A DNA stretch of 64,000 nt, taken from positions 62,001 through 126,000 of the forward strand of contig JBAZSD010000007.1 in assembly GCA_041662605.1 (NCBI GenBank), written 5' to 3'. A program made the translations under genes and the position numbers. The notes below the pieces were generated by a model, which searched no databases, had not been told where the DNA came from, and saw nothing but the letters and a program-made list of their open reading frames with translations. Below are positions 53,194 through 62,893 of this stretch, in pieces. This DNA comes from Desulfomonilaceae bacterium (GTDB taxonomy: Bacteria > Desulfobacterota > Desulfomonilia > Desulfomonilales > Desulfomonilaceae). The stretch's first letter is position 1. Every line of letters begins with the position of its first letter.

Positions 53194-53913
53194 ATGAAGA
53201 TTCTGGTAGTCAACGCATCACCGAGGATGGAATCAGGGAATACACAAATCATTCTAACGCCATTTCTTATTGGAGCGAAAGAAGGCGGCGCATCGGTAGA
53301 CATTGCTAATTTGGCAAGGAAGAAAATCACTCCTTGCATCGGGTGTTTTTCCTGCTATGCGAAAACTCCGGGGAAATGCATACATGACGACGAAATGAGG
53401 CTTTTGTCTGAACGTGTCAAGGCTGCAGATATGCTGGTTTTGGCTACGCCGGTATACATTGATGGAATGCCTGCTCTGGCCAAGAAATTCATCGACCGTT
53501 TAGTAACCTTTATGGATCCTCATTTTGTTACAGATGGCGCGAGAGTTAGCCATTCTCTTCGCTGGAAGTTCCCGAAAAAAATGTTCCTTATAAGTGTATG
53601 TGGATTCCCCGGACTAAGGAATTTTGATCCCTTGGTTCTTCATTTTGAAAGGATTTGCGAAAACTTTCATTCGGAATTTGGTGGCGCTCTATTGAGACCG
53701 GCGATTTTTTCTGTCCTTTTCACAAAAAAATATCCTGAGAAAGTAAAGGCTGTTCTGGATGCCGTCAGGTTGGCGGGATTTGAACTGCTCACCAACGGTT
53801 CTGTCTCAACAAAGACAAGTGAAGACGCTTCCAAAGACATTTGCTCATCAGAAGAATTAATCCGGACGGCAAACTCTTATTGGGACAGAGAATTGGCTCA
53901 AACATCAGAATAA
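53194..53913 (+). CDS. Flavodoxin-fold NAD(P)H reductase with cysteine motif
   Basis: 239 aa of the NADPH-dependent FMN reductase / iron-sulfur flavoprotein superfamily. ILVVNASPRMESGNTQ (residues 3-18) is the FMN phosphate loop, and CIGCFSCYAKTPGKCIHDDEM has the Cys spacing seen in Isf-like flavoproteins, here given as CIGCFSC then GKC. LATPVYIDGMPALAKKFIDR is the flavin isoalloxazine region. Cytoplasmic electron-transfer or detoxification enzyme; partner unknown. CAGGAGTCCT precedes the ATG. A TGTAA-N10-TTACA repeat lies near 53111-53130 upstream. Confidence 0.85.
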   Translation: MKILVVNASPRMESGNTQIILTPFLIGAKEGGASVDIANLARKKITPCIGCFSCYAKTPGKCIHDDEMRLLSERVKAADMLVLATPVYIDGMPALAKKFIDRLVTFMDPHFVTDGARVSHSLRWKFPKKMFLISVCGFPGLRNFDPLVLHFERICENFHSEFGGALLRPAIFSVLFTKKYPEKVKAVLDAVRLAGFELLTNGSVSTKTSEDASKDICSSEELIRTANSYWDRELAQTSE

Positions 53914-53999
53914 ATTATGAAATGCGTGGCCTTTTTTTACCCCCGAATTTCGCAGTTCATTCAAGGCTTTGCGGTCATCACGAGGTGAAGGTATGGCTA

Positions 54000-56063
54000 A
54001 TGATTCTCTGGACTGCCATAGTCTTCAACTGTTGTCATGAGATCTGTTTTGCCGGGGGAACGCTCTACACTTATCCTCCTAAAGTTGATGAAGAATCAGT
54101 GCCAGTAGCCAGACCGACCTGCCTCATCTCCAAGACTATGGTCACGGTATCTGAGTCGTCAGTTGAAGTCAAAATTGACCAGGTTTTCGTAAACGATAAT
54201 GATTACGATGTGGATGGGATTTTTTTATGCCCCATGATGTTTCCAGAACCACATCGCATTTCGGAAGTTCTCGTAAACGGAACTAAAGTAGCCTTTGATG
54301 TTCTCAATCCCACTGAACTTTTTCCGCTTCTGAGGAAGATTGTCCTGGATACGGAAGATCCCGCTCCACTTGCTCTTGTTGGATATCAGACCGTCGTATG
54401 TCCAAGAATCAAACTTAAAATAAGAGAAAGCAAATCGTTCAGAATTGTCTACACGGTTCCTCTGCACCTCGATAACGACGTTTTGGACATCAAGATCCCC
54501 ATGTCAGGTGAGCGTTATGCCTTGGCTCCGATTGGGGACTACGAAGTTATGGTCAGATTCAAAATGTCCGGTTCAGTTCGAACCTCAATCTCCCCATCTA
54601 ACCATTTGAGAATCGAAAATGAGGCTGTAGGTCGAAGACTCGTTGTATGTCAAGAAAAAGGAATTAGAGAACCTGAAGATTTTAGACTCCTTACAACATT
54701 TTCAGGACTTGATTTAAATTTAAGGTTATTTTTTAATAAAATTTCAGAGAAAGCGGGCTATTTTATGGCCCTTATAGAACCTCCTTTCACAAAACAAACC
54801 GGCTCACCATCCTTAAACGACATAGTAATGTTGCTTGACTGCTCTAGCAGTATGAACTCAAAATATATGGCGGAAGCAAAGAAGGCGCTCCTTCTTCTGA
54901 TTGAGAAATTACGGCCCGGGGACCGGTTCGATGTGATAAGATTTACATCCAGACAGAAAAAACTCTTCGGATCATTAGCGCCTGCTCAAAATCACAATAT
55001 TTCAGTCGCTGCAGACTTCATTGAAGCTTCAAAGTCAGATGGAGGGACGGACCTTTTCAACACAATGTTGGCTGCTTTTCACGCATTTACAACGAAGAAG
55101 CGAGAAAAAACAATCTTGCTTGTAACCGATGGAAAAGCGACCGTAGGAAAAACTAACCCGGAGGCTTTGATAGATATGGTCCGGCGTTATAACAAATTCA
55201 AGATTAGGGTATTTGTTGCCGCTCTGGGTCCATCTCCTGACCTGGCCACGCTGGATCAAATCGCAAGAGTTACAGGAGGCTCAATATTACAGGTGTCCGG
55301 ATCAGAAGCCTTTGAGCCGACCGTATCGAAATGGCTTGCAAGTATTATATCTCCGCAGGTGACGGATGTTTCCCTAAATCTCAAAGACTTAGGTTCAGAG
55401 TCAGTTGTGCCTGACCCCATACCGGATATGATCGGTTTGGACAGTCTGTCGATTTTCGGACGCTACGTCAAGGCGCCAGGAAACAAATTTTCCGTGACAC
55501 TTAAAGGCAAGGTGGCTGGAAAGGTTGTTGATGTGGTCAAGAAGCTGGAACCACCGAAGCAGGAAAAATCCAACAACTTTGTTCCCACACTTTGGGCCAT
55601 GCGTAGAATGGCGTCCCTATTGGATGTCGAACGGACGAGAGGACAAAATCAGCCGCTCAAGGAACAGATCAGCAAACTTGGTCAAGAATTCGGCTTACTA
55701 ATTTACGATACATCCCCTAAATATGAAAAGGCGTTCTCTGACCTGCTCTGGAAGTACAAAACATCGTTTGTAATCTCGGAGGTAACTAAGCCGGGATTCA
55801 AGAGAATCGGAGAGAAGTTGTTTAAGAATGAAGGAGCATGCTGGGTTGAGTCAGGGTCCAGAGGATCTGAGCCCGAAGAGGAAGTAAATTTTTTGAGCGA
55901 TCGTTATTTTAACCTCGTAACTGATGACTACGCGATAGGACCAATAATGGCTATGAGCCCGGAGGTATCATTCATGAACAAGGGAACTTTTTTCAGGGTG
56001 ATCCGATCCCCAGATTACTCAGGCGCCGGGAAAAAAGAACTACCAACGAATACTATTAGATGA
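54000..56063 (+). CDS. Exported VIT-like / von Willebrand factor A domain protein
   Basis: 687 aa from ATG 54000 (AAGG eight bases upstream); GTG 53982 and ATG 53922 are open alternatives, and the frame even overlaps the previous gene. A hydrophobic signal (ILWTAIVFNCCHEICFAGG) is followed by a beta-rich VIT-like region (QVFVNDNDYDVDGIFLCPM) and a VWA domain with a complete MIDAS: DCSSSMN, the Thr of DGGTDLF, and LVTDGKATVG. As in inter-alpha-trypsin-inhibitor-like bacterial proteins, it probably binds a protein through a metal ion in the envelope. The ligand is unknown. Confidence 0.82.
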   Translation: MILWTAIVFNCCHEICFAGGTLYTYPPKVDEESVPVARPTCLISKTMVTVSESSVEVKIDQVFVNDNDYDVDGIFLCPMMFPEPHRISEVLVNGTKVAFDVLNPTELFPLLRKIVLDTEDPAPLALVGYQTVVCPRIKLKIRESKSFRIVYTVPLHLDNDVLDIKIPMSGERYALAPIGDYEVMVRFKMSGSVRTSISPSNHLRIENEAVGRRLVVCQEKGIREPEDFRLLTTFSGLDLNLRLFFNKISEKAGYFMALIEPPFTKQTGSPSLNDIVMLLDCSSSMNSKYMAEAKKALLLLIEKLRPGDRFDVIRFTSRQKKLFGSLAPAQNHNISVAADFIEASKSDGGTDLFNTMLAAFHAFTTKKREKTILLVTDGKATVGKTNPEALIDMVRRYNKFKIRVFVAALGPSPDLATLDQIARVTGGSILQVSGSEAFEPTVSKWLASIISPQVTDVSLNLKDLGSESVVPDPIPDMIGLDSLSIFGRYVKAPGNKFSVTLKGKVAGKVVDVVKKLEPPKQEKSNNFVPTLWAMRRMASLLDVERTRGQNQPLKEQISKLGQEFGLLIYDTSPKYEKAFSDLLWKYKTSFVISEVTKPGFKRIGEKLFKNEGACWVESGSRGSEPEEEVNFLSDRYFNLVTDDYAIGPIMAMSPEVSFMNKGTFFRVIRSPDYSGAGKKELPTNTIR

Positions 56064-58146
56064 TGGGGGCCCGCATAATCAAGGCAATGGCCTCCTTGGC
56101 CGCATCAGCCAACTGGGGCTGCTCATCTTCCAGTTGAGCAAGTTGTCTCAAATGGTCCGCTGTCCTCAATAACATCATTGCAAGATCACCTTCATCAGCG
56201 GAGAGACTCTCCGTCAGTTCTTCCCACGGGGCCTGTCCTGCCCACAGGCAGGTGGCTGCGCAAGGCCAAAATGTGATTGTAGGGAAATCAAATCCCCTGT
56301 CTATCATATAATTGACGAGCGGTTTAAGCCTCTGTATCATCGCTCGGAATTTTTTCCACAGTCGACGAGTGTCTTTCCACAAATCCCGACTGATTTGAAT
56401 TTCTCTGTCTTTGTCCACGACAAATGGAGCGATTAATGATGCAAGGCTAACGGGATCCAAGTCTGAAAAATCACCATTCCTGATAAGTTCGGCAATCAAC
56501 AGCGGTTGATCCAGCCTCAATTTCGCCGCCCATTTTCCATCAGGAGTAGGAGCGCCCTCTTCGTCGAGATAACCGAGGTCATGCAGTAACCCCGTGTGAT
56601 TGTTAAAGGCCTCAGTTAGTTTAGACTTAACTTTTTTTGCCCTGTTTGGATTCAATGAATATGAGGCGAAAGAAAATTCAAGCAGCCTGATTGCCGCTGC
56701 AGGATCGTGAGAAAGTAAGAGATTTAGAACCATAGAGAAATTGACCCCTATTCGGGATCGTAAAGGCTCTGGATTTGACAGCAGAAGCTCTTGGGCAAGA
56801 GAGATGTCAAAGAATTTCCCGGGAACCATGACCGTAAAGCCGGCTTTGTCCTTTCCGCGTCGTCCAGCCCTGCCAGTCATTTGATGAAACTCAGTAGCTG
56901 TCATGTCCACAAATGATCGTCCGTCGAAACGGTCAGTCTGCAGTATGACTACGGTCCTAGCGGGAAAATTGACTCCCGCAGCTACTGTAGAGGTAGAAAA
57001 TATCGCTTCCAACCTTCCTGCCAGCATCATGTTCTCAACCAACAGCCGCCATGCCGGTAAATGGCCGGCGTGGTGAACTCCTACGCGGCACATAAGCAAT
57101 CTACCTATATGCCTCTGCGTTTGAAGATCTGGATTTGAGGCCAGATAGCTTTCGAGTTCCTTATCAAAGCCGTCCTCAGATGGCTTGAATGGACATGGAG
57201 GCAATGAAGCTAGGGCCTTGTCACAGTCCAATCTTGATTTCATGAATATGATCGCAGGCAAGAGATCGAATTCCCTGAGGACTGTTAGAATTCTGTTGAA
57301 ATCCGGCGGTTCCTGATTCGGCGATCTCCTGGCCTTTTTCAGGCTTTTGGCCAACGTGGCCACTTGAGGAAAAAGACGTCGTCCCTTCAAGAACGGAGTC
57401 AGTTCACCTGAGGGAGCAAGAAACAGAGCGTCGAGGGGCACCGGTCGTTCTAACGTCAGAATGACCTTACAAGGAGATTTTCTGATCTCCTGCAACCATC
57501 CCGCCACTTCCGACGCATTGGATATGGTTGCCGACAAAAGGAGAATCCTGACCCGTGATGGAAGATATATTAGAACTTCCTCCCAGACGACGCCTCTGTC
57601 CGGGTCACCTAAATAATGGGCCTCATCGAGTATTACGAGATCAACTCCGATGTCCAGTCCTGTTTCCATTGAATCGTAAAGTTGATTCCTGAGAATCTCG
57701 GTAGTCCCCACGATGACAGGAGCATTAGGATTTTCTTTGCGGTCTCCAGTTAGAATTCCTACGTTTTCGATTCCAAAAGAGGCCCCAAATTCCTCCAATT
57801 TGGAGTTTGACAGAGCCTTCAATGGGGTAGCGTACCAAACTTTTAATCCTCTGGACAAATAATCCCTCGTCGCCTCGAGGGCAATCCAGGTTTTTCCCGA
57901 ACCTGTGGGAGCGCTGACCAAGACATCTCTTACGAGTATGTTTTCAAGCGCCATTTTTTGAAAGGGATCAGGAGTAAATGGGGCCGGTTCAGGGCGTCCC
58001 ATTTTTAACAGTAAGGACTTGGCGTCTATATGAATTCGAGGCTGAAAAATCTCTTTTTGAGCATGAGAGAAAACCTTTTTCGGTCCGAGTTTGAAAATTG
58101 GCTTTCTCGGCAAGCTGGGTCTGTTTTTGTGTTGTTGGGAAGTCAT
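56056..58146 (-). CDS. Ski2-type DEAD/DEAH-box helicase
   Basis: 696 aa superfamily-2 helicase. Motif I SAPTGSGKTW (~79), motif II DEAH (~173), motif III LLSATISN and motif VI QMTGRAGRRG are in order. The C-terminal third is the helical Ski2/Mtr4-like region (FSFASYSLNPNRAKKVKSK, then DSHCT-like end). It probably unwinds RNA or DNA in processing or repair. It converges with the VWA gene, overlapping by 8 bp, and starts 36 bp after the sulfhydrylase stop, so it may share its transcript. Confidence 0.9.
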   Translation of the reverse strand: MTSQQHKNRPSLPRKPIFKLGPKKVFSHAQKEIFQPRIHIDAKSLLLKMGRPEPAPFTPDPFQKMALENILVRDVLVSAPTGSGKTWIALEATRDYLSRGLKVWYATPLKALSNSKLEEFGASFGIENVGILTGDRKENPNAPVIVGTTEILRNQLYDSMETGLDIGVDLVILDEAHYLGDPDRGVVWEEVLIYLPSRVRILLLSATISNASEVAGWLQEIRKSPCKVILTLERPVPLDALFLAPSGELTPFLKGRRLFPQVATLAKSLKKARRSPNQEPPDFNRILTVLREFDLLPAIIFMKSRLDCDKALASLPPCPFKPSEDGFDKELESYLASNPDLQTQRHIGRLLMCRVGVHHAGHLPAWRLLVENMMLAGRLEAIFSTSTVAAGVNFPARTVVILQTDRFDGRSFVDMTATEFHQMTGRAGRRGKDKAGFTVMVPGKFFDISLAQELLLSNPEPLRSRIGVNFSMVLNLLLSHDPAAAIRLLEFSFASYSLNPNRAKKVKSKLTEAFNNHTGLLHDLGYLDEEGAPTPDGKWAAKLRLDQPLLIAELIRNGDFSDLDPVSLASLIAPFVVDKDREIQISRDLWKDTRRLWKKFRAMIQRLKPLVNYMIDRGFDFPTITFWPCAATCLWAGQAPWEELTESLSADEGDLAMMLLRTADHLRQLAQLEDEQPQLADAAKEAIALIMRAPII

Positions 58147-58182
58147 CTAAATCCGTCGCGAATGATTGAACGAAAATTAATT

Positions 58183-59481
58183 TCAAACAGAAGCCAAAGC
58201 ATTATCAAGGTCCTCGAGAATGTCTTCAATGTCTTCGATACCTACGGAAAGCCTTATCATTTCATCCGGGATCCCAGCCAGAAGGCGTTGTTCATTAGAA
58301 AGCTGAGAATGAGTTGTGCTGGCTGGATGAATCACGAGACTCTTGGCGTCTCCCACGTTGGCAAGATGGGAAAACAACTTTAGACCACCCATGAACTTCT
58401 TGGCAGCTTCCGTCTTTCCCTTAATCCCAAAAACCACGACACTGCCCCCGCAGCCATTTCTGAAATATTTCAGAACCTTGGGGTAGGACGGTTCGGATTC
58501 CAGCCCTGGGTATTTAACCCATTCTACTCCCTGATGCTTTTCCAGATGCCGAGCCACAGCGATAGAGTTGGCGCAATGGCGCTCCATCCTGAGAGACAAT
58601 GTTTCCAATCCTTGGAGAAAGATCCAGGAGTTGTCCGGGCTTATGCATGCGCCCATATTTCTCAATGGAACCAGCCTCATTCTTAAAATATAGGCCATAT
58701 TACTCATAGGCCCCAAATCATGGGCAAATCTTAACCCATGGTAGGACGGTTCGGGATCATTGAATAACCTGAATTTCTTGTCGGTCCAGTCAAATGTTCC
58801 GGAATCCACAACAACTCCGCCTATAGCAGTCCCATGCCCACCAATCCATTTGGTCAAAGAATGCACAACTATGTCCGCTCCAAATTCAATAGGTCTGAAA
58901 ATGTAGGGGGTTGTAAAAGTTGAGTCTACAATTAAGGGCACATGAGCCTTTTTCGCGACCTGACTGATTTCCAAAAAATCCGGCACACATAACTCAGGGT
59001 TCCCAATGGTTTCAATGAAAATCGCCCTTGTCTTGGAATTTACAGAGTTGGCAAAGGCTTCAGCGTCACCACAATCTACAAAGCGAGTCTTGATTCCGAA
59101 TTGCGGCAAAATGTCCTGAAACAGGGTGAAGGTCCCTCCATACAGATGTCTTGAGGCTAATAGCTCATATCCCTGCTCAATTACATTGATGATTGAATAG
59201 AAGACGGCTGCACTCCCGGAAGCCAAAGCCAAGCCTCCGACTCCCCCTTCGAGAGCCGCCATCCTATTTTCAAGCACATCCGTAGTAGGGTTCATGATCC
59301 TAGTATAAATATTCCCCAGTTCTTTAAGCCCAAAAAGATTGGCGGCATGCTGGGTATCTTTAAATACATAAGAGGAAGTCCTGTGAATCGGCACTGCGCG
59401 TGATAGAGTCGAAGGGTCCGGCGTTTGACCTGCGTGTATCGCCAAGGTATCGAAACCATATCCTGTTTTTTGCTTGTCCAC
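58183..59481 (-). CDS. metY: O-acetylhomoserine sulfhydrylase (aminocarboxypropyltransferase)
   Basis: 432 aa PLP enzyme of the Cys/Met-metabolism family that makes homocysteine from O-acetylhomoserine and sulfide. FDTLAIHAGQ at the start, YTRIMNPTTDVLE, and the PLP Lys in VHSLTKWIGGHGTAIGG are present. The length and the GFRLFNDPEPSYHGL-like insert (residues KKFRLFNDPEPSYHG) fit MetY rather than MetB/MetC. Direct sulfide use suits a sulfate reducer. GGAGGACAAAAGGG precedes the ATG. The leader contains an unexplained hairpin. Confidence 0.93.
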   Translation of the reverse strand: MDKQKTGYGFDTLAIHAGQTPDPSTLSRAVPIHRTSSYVFKDTQHAANLFGLKELGNIYTRIMNPTTDVLENRMAALEGGVGGLALASGSAAVFYSIINVIEQGYELLASRHLYGGTFTLFQDILPQFGIKTRFVDCGDAEAFANSVNSKTRAIFIETIGNPELCVPDFLEISQVAKKAHVPLIVDSTFTTPYIFRPIEFGADIVVHSLTKWIGGHGTAIGGVVVDSGTFDWTDKKFRLFNDPEPSYHGLRFAHDLGPMSNMAYILRMRLVPLRNMGACISPDNSWIFLQGLETLSLRMERHCANSIAVARHLEKHQGVEWVKYPGLESEPSYPKVLKYFRNGCGGSVVVFGIKGKTEAAKKFMGGLKLFSHLANVGDAKSLVIHPASTTHSQLSNEQRLLAGIPDEMIRLSVGIEDIEDILEDLDNALASV

Positions 59482-59824
59482 CCTTTTGTCCTCCTAAATT
59501 ATTAAAGTCTCAACAGGGCGAGATATTCCGGCCGACTGATCAGGTATTAATTCTGGAGTTGCCTTTTCTATTTTCAACCAAAGCATGCCTGAAAGAGGGA
59601 CGGTCAAGCCAATCACCCATCGCTTCGTTGGGCTAACAATACCATAAAGAGCGTCACTATATTAAAATATAACTTAATCCAGCCAAGTGCGAGAAACATG
59701 TGAAAATTTAATCGACGTACCAGTATTTTGCTAAAATTTTTACCCATGACCTTGCTGTTTTTGATGGCTCAAACAGACACATGTTTCCTTGACAAAATTT
59801 GTAATATCGAATAATTAGTCTATC
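59482..59824. other. Divergent intergenic stretch between metY and the kinase gene
   Basis: 343 bp carrying two divergent promoters. On the minus strand the metY leader has a possible stem GCCCAAC / TGGGT around 59607-59634 (reading AGCCCAACGAAGCGATGGGT). I cannot fit it to SAM-I or SAM-II riboswitch consensus. The rest is AT-rich without an open frame. Confidence 0.45.
59789..59815 (+). promoter_or_regulatory. Promoter of the histidine kinase operon
   Basis: TTGACA (59789-59794) and AATAAT (59810-59815) with a 15-nt spacer. Transcription from here would begin at about 59822, only a few bases before the ATG at 59825, which has no Shine-Dalgarno sequence. The mRNA may therefore be leaderless. 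Confidence 0.5.
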
Positions 59825-61771
59825 ATGTTAAACCAATTTATAATAGAACTTGAGAAGCGAACAAAGATTGAAAGCCTGTTCTCCAAGTTCAATAAATTAT
59901 TTTATTGGAGTGTTGATTCACCCTATTTTTCAGATGAAGCTTTCTCGAAACTTCTAAATATTATAGAAGTCGGAGGACGTTCATCCTTGAATGTCGCGAT
60001 TCAGGCAGGAGTCCGATGGGCCAATTCCGTCCAGAGAATGTCTCTGAGAAAGGCCATTTATTCACGAGGTTTCATTACGCCGGCCTGCCTGTGGGCGTAC
60101 AGGAGCCTCAGAGGAAGCCATGAGCCGTGCCTGAGGAATTTCGAAGCAACGGAAATGAGTTTTATGCAGATTTTACTGCTGCGCCACATTGATCCCTCCA
60201 ATTCCGTTCCGTTTCTGATCGAAACTTTTCAAAACAGATCCGACACTCCAGAGGAGTTGAAAGAACTCTCCAGACTGTGCCTCATCACAATTCTTAACAA
60301 CGGAATAGCTCCGGATCTATTGAAAGCCCTCCGCACGCGTTATCCCAGGATTGACGTTTTGCACAATTTGAGGACAGCTATTCCTGGAAGAGGAACTGTT
60401 GGAAAAAGGGCGCCCACTTGTGGGGCAGACGATTTTCACCAACTGGTGAGGTCTGTTCTGGAGGTGAGAGAACTCTCGTCTTTCACCAGAGTTCTTTACC
60501 TCACATGGCTATTCTACGTTCCTTTGTCGGACACGGATTACTCACAATTGTGGCTAACTCCGGCGGATCGGAATTATTTCCGAATGCTAGGGGGATCAGG
60601 AATCATTGATAGGTCGGGTGGCGGCTACATATTAACCTCGGACTTGTCCAAACGGGGAATGGCCAAAAGATTCCTGTATGAAACTTATCCACTAGCAAAA
60701 GAATCAATCCAGAAATCCAAAACCGCAAAGATTAAAGAAGAAAGAGAGCGCCGGGTTAAGACGACAGAATTGGACAGACAGGGCCTTGAAATGTCCCCTG
60801 ATGGTATCATATGCATAGATCAACCCAAGTCTCTCTATTACATGAATCCGGCGGCTGAACGAACGCTTCAGACTGAAAACTGGCTACGCATGACTCTTTT
60901 CGGATCAATTTCATTTGAAGACGCAGTTCGTAAGTATTCAAAGGAAAAAGTTATAACTAATATTAGAAAGTCAGGATTTGACAAAGGAGTGTCTGCTCAG
61001 ATCTTTGGAGACAGGATTTCTCTGGAATCGCGAGGAAAGCATTTTGATGTGGAACTTGGACCGCAGGTGATACTCATCAGGAACACTACCGATCAGAACC
61101 TTATAAATAAGGAGATTGGTAAACTATACCGACACGAGCTTTCCGCTGCGATTGATGTGATAGGGATAGGTATTGACAGCGCAAAACGACTTGCGCTTGA
61201 AGGATCAATCAACGAATCGGTTAAGATTCTGGACCAGATAGAAAACAAGCGTTTGGAACTTTTTCACATGCTGGAAGAGAGGATCGATTTTATCAGGTTG
61301 CATTCCGATTCATTTCAAGTCAGACCATTATGTGTCAACCTGAATCTTCTAGTGGATAAATGTGTCTCAAATTATGCGGAGGCTGCAACCAGCAAAGGAG
61401 TCAGCATACAGTCCAATCATCTCGAGGAGCATGGAATATTTGTGTCGGGTGAGGAAAGATTTCTAAAAAGAGCGGTAGATAACCTGATCAGAAACGCTGT
61501 AAAGTTTTGTGACCACGGCGGTAAAGTTGAGATTCGCCTGGACATGTCATTGAAAGATGCGATTTGTACGGTGGAGGACGATGGCCCAGGAATACCTCCG
61601 GCGCATCTGGGCAAAATATTTCAACTAGGCTTTACTACCGGCGGTAGCGGTCGTGGACTTTATCTTGCGAGAAAAATAGCTAAGGCGCACGGTGGGCGTC
61701 TGGAAGTTAGAAGCTCTCTAGGGAATGGGGCCTGTTTTACCTTGACGCTTCCCAGAATGTTGGAGAATTGA
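59825..61771 (+). CDS. Soluble sensor histidine kinase
   Basis: 648 aa without clear membrane helices. The N-terminal ~320 residues are helical and unrecognised. A PAS-like segment follows (EMSPDGIICIDQPKSLYYMNP split as MSPDGIICIDQ and YYMNPAAE). The dimerisation helix has an atypical H-box (YRHELSAAIDVIG, candidate His in RHEL). The ATPase domain is typical: NLIRNAVKF (N box), DDGPGIP (G1) and GRGLYLARKIAKAHGG (G2). It is separated by 3 bp from the next gene, a receiver-kinase fusion, so the two probably form one phosphorelay. Confidence 0.88.
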   Translation: MLNQFIIELEKRTKIESLFSKFNKLFYWSVDSPYFSDEAFSKLLNIIEVGGRSSLNVAIQAGVRWANSVQRMSLRKAIYSRGFITPACLWAYRSLRGSHEPCLRNFEATEMSFMQILLLRHIDPSNSVPFLIETFQNRSDTPEELKELSRLCLITILNNGIAPDLLKALRTRYPRIDVLHNLRTAIPGRGTVGKRAPTCGADDFHQLVRSVLEVRELSSFTRVLYLTWLFYVPLSDTDYSQLWLTPADRNYFRMLGGSGIIDRSGGGYILTSDLSKRGMAKRFLYETYPLAKESIQKSKTAKIKEERERRVKTTELDRQGLEMSPDGIICIDQPKSLYYMNPAAERTLQTENWLRMTLFGSISFEDAVRKYSKEKVITNIRKSGFDKGVSAQIFGDRISLESRGKHFDVELGPQVILIRNTTDQNLINKEIGKLYRHELSAAIDVIGIGIDSAKRLALEGSINESVKILDQIENKRLELFHMLEERIDFIRLHSDSFQVRPLCVNLNLLVDKCVSNYAEAATSKGVSIQSNHLEEHGIFVSGEERFLKRAVDNLIRNAVKFCDHGGKVEIRLDMSLKDAICTVEDDGPGIPPAHLGKIFQLGFTTGGSGRGLYLARKIAKAHGGRLEVRSSLGNGACFTLTLPRMLEN

Positions 61772-61774
61772 CCT

Positions 61775-62893
61775 ATGGCCAGACTCTCGCTCTTGCTAGC
61801 CGATGACGAAGATCTGATCAGGCAGAGGGTAGGGCTGATGTTAGGAGATTCTTTCTCCATAGAGGAAGCTTCAACAGCCAAGACGGCCAGAGAAGCCGCA
61901 TCAAAGGGTTATGACATCATATTATTGGACATCATGTTTCCGGACGGAAATGGTGTTGAAATATGCCGAGAAATTAAGAAGGCCAACCCTCACAGTACGA
62001 TTGTCATTAGCTCTTCTATGGAAACTCTCGACGCTTGGAACCAGGCTTTTGAAGCTGGGGCAGACGGGTATCTTCAGAAACGAGAACTGCTTAACACTGA
62101 TCCTCGGAAAATTGTCCTTATGATCAATAGCCTTGTCGAACGTAACAGGTTGCGTAAACAGGCTGAAGAGATAAACAAAAGACAGACCCAACTGCTTTCA
62201 GTGCTTACTCACGATGTTCGCGCCCCTTTTCAGGCTCTACTTGGTACCATGGAATTGCTCCGGAAAAGCGACATTCCCCAGTCACTGTGTGACAATGTGG
62301 ACAGGATGTTCAAGTCAGCCAAGACGCAATTGACTTTCATTAATTCACTCCTGGAACTGCTTCGGTTGGAATCGCGGGTCGCTGAACTCAGGCTGTTCCC
62401 AACAGATCTCAACTTGGCGGTGAACCAGAGTATTCAGACAATGAACACATTAGCGGTAGCGAAGAATATTAGTGTTCAGTCTGAACTGGCTCGTGATCTA
62501 CCAAAAATCTCGGGCGATATTGGCCAGGTGACCCGGGTAATGAATAATTTGTTGAGTAATGGCATCAAGTTCACTGAACGAGGGGGTATGATAAAGGTAA
62601 CGACTAGAAAATCCCTGAGAGAAAGCGTAAATGGGGTTGAAGCGGTTGTTGAGGACAATGGCGTAGGTGTCAGCGTTCAAGAAAGGCCCAAACTCTTTGC
62701 GCCCTTTCATCGTGGTCGAGAAAAAGGAACCGATGGAGAGATTGGTTCTGGGTTGGGGCTTTCGATCTGTAGAGAAATAATGGCACTGCACAGAGGATCT
62801 ATAGAATTGGACGGTTCCCCGGTCAACGGAAGCGTGTTCAGGCTTTGGTTTCCAATTGCTCAGAGCCATAGCAGAGTAGCAAAAGAGACATGA
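61775..62893 (+). CDS. Response-regulator receiver / histidine kinase hybrid
   Basis: 372 aa. An N-terminal receiver (~1-120) with the acidic pocket LLADDED and phospho-acceptor Asp in IILLDIMFPDG. A histidine kinase follows: H-box SVLTHDVRAPFQALLG (~145-160), N box NNLLSNGIKFTE, G1 EDNGVGVS and G2 GSGLGLSICREIMALH. Receiver-first, kinase-second order means that an upstream kinase, likely the 59825 product, may control it. Cytoplasmic. No DNA-binding output domain is present. Its stop overlaps the next ATG (ATGA). Confidence 0.92.
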   Translation: MARLSLLLADDEDLIRQRVGLMLGDSFSIEEASTAKTAREAASKGYDIILLDIMFPDGNGVEICREIKKANPHSTIVISSSMETLDAWNQAFEAGADGYLQKRELLNTDPRKIVLMINSLVERNRLRKQAEEINKRQTQLLSVLTHDVRAPFQALLGTMELLRKSDIPQSLCDNVDRMFKSAKTQLTFINSLLELLRLESRVAELRLFPTDLNLAVNQSIQTMNTLAVAKNISVQSELARDLPKISGDIGQVTRVMNNLLSNGIKFTERGGMIKVTTRKSLRESVNGVEAVVEDNGVGVSVQERPKLFAPFHRGREKGTDGEIGSGLGLSICREIMALHRGSIELDGSPVNGSVFRLWFPIAQSHSRVAKET

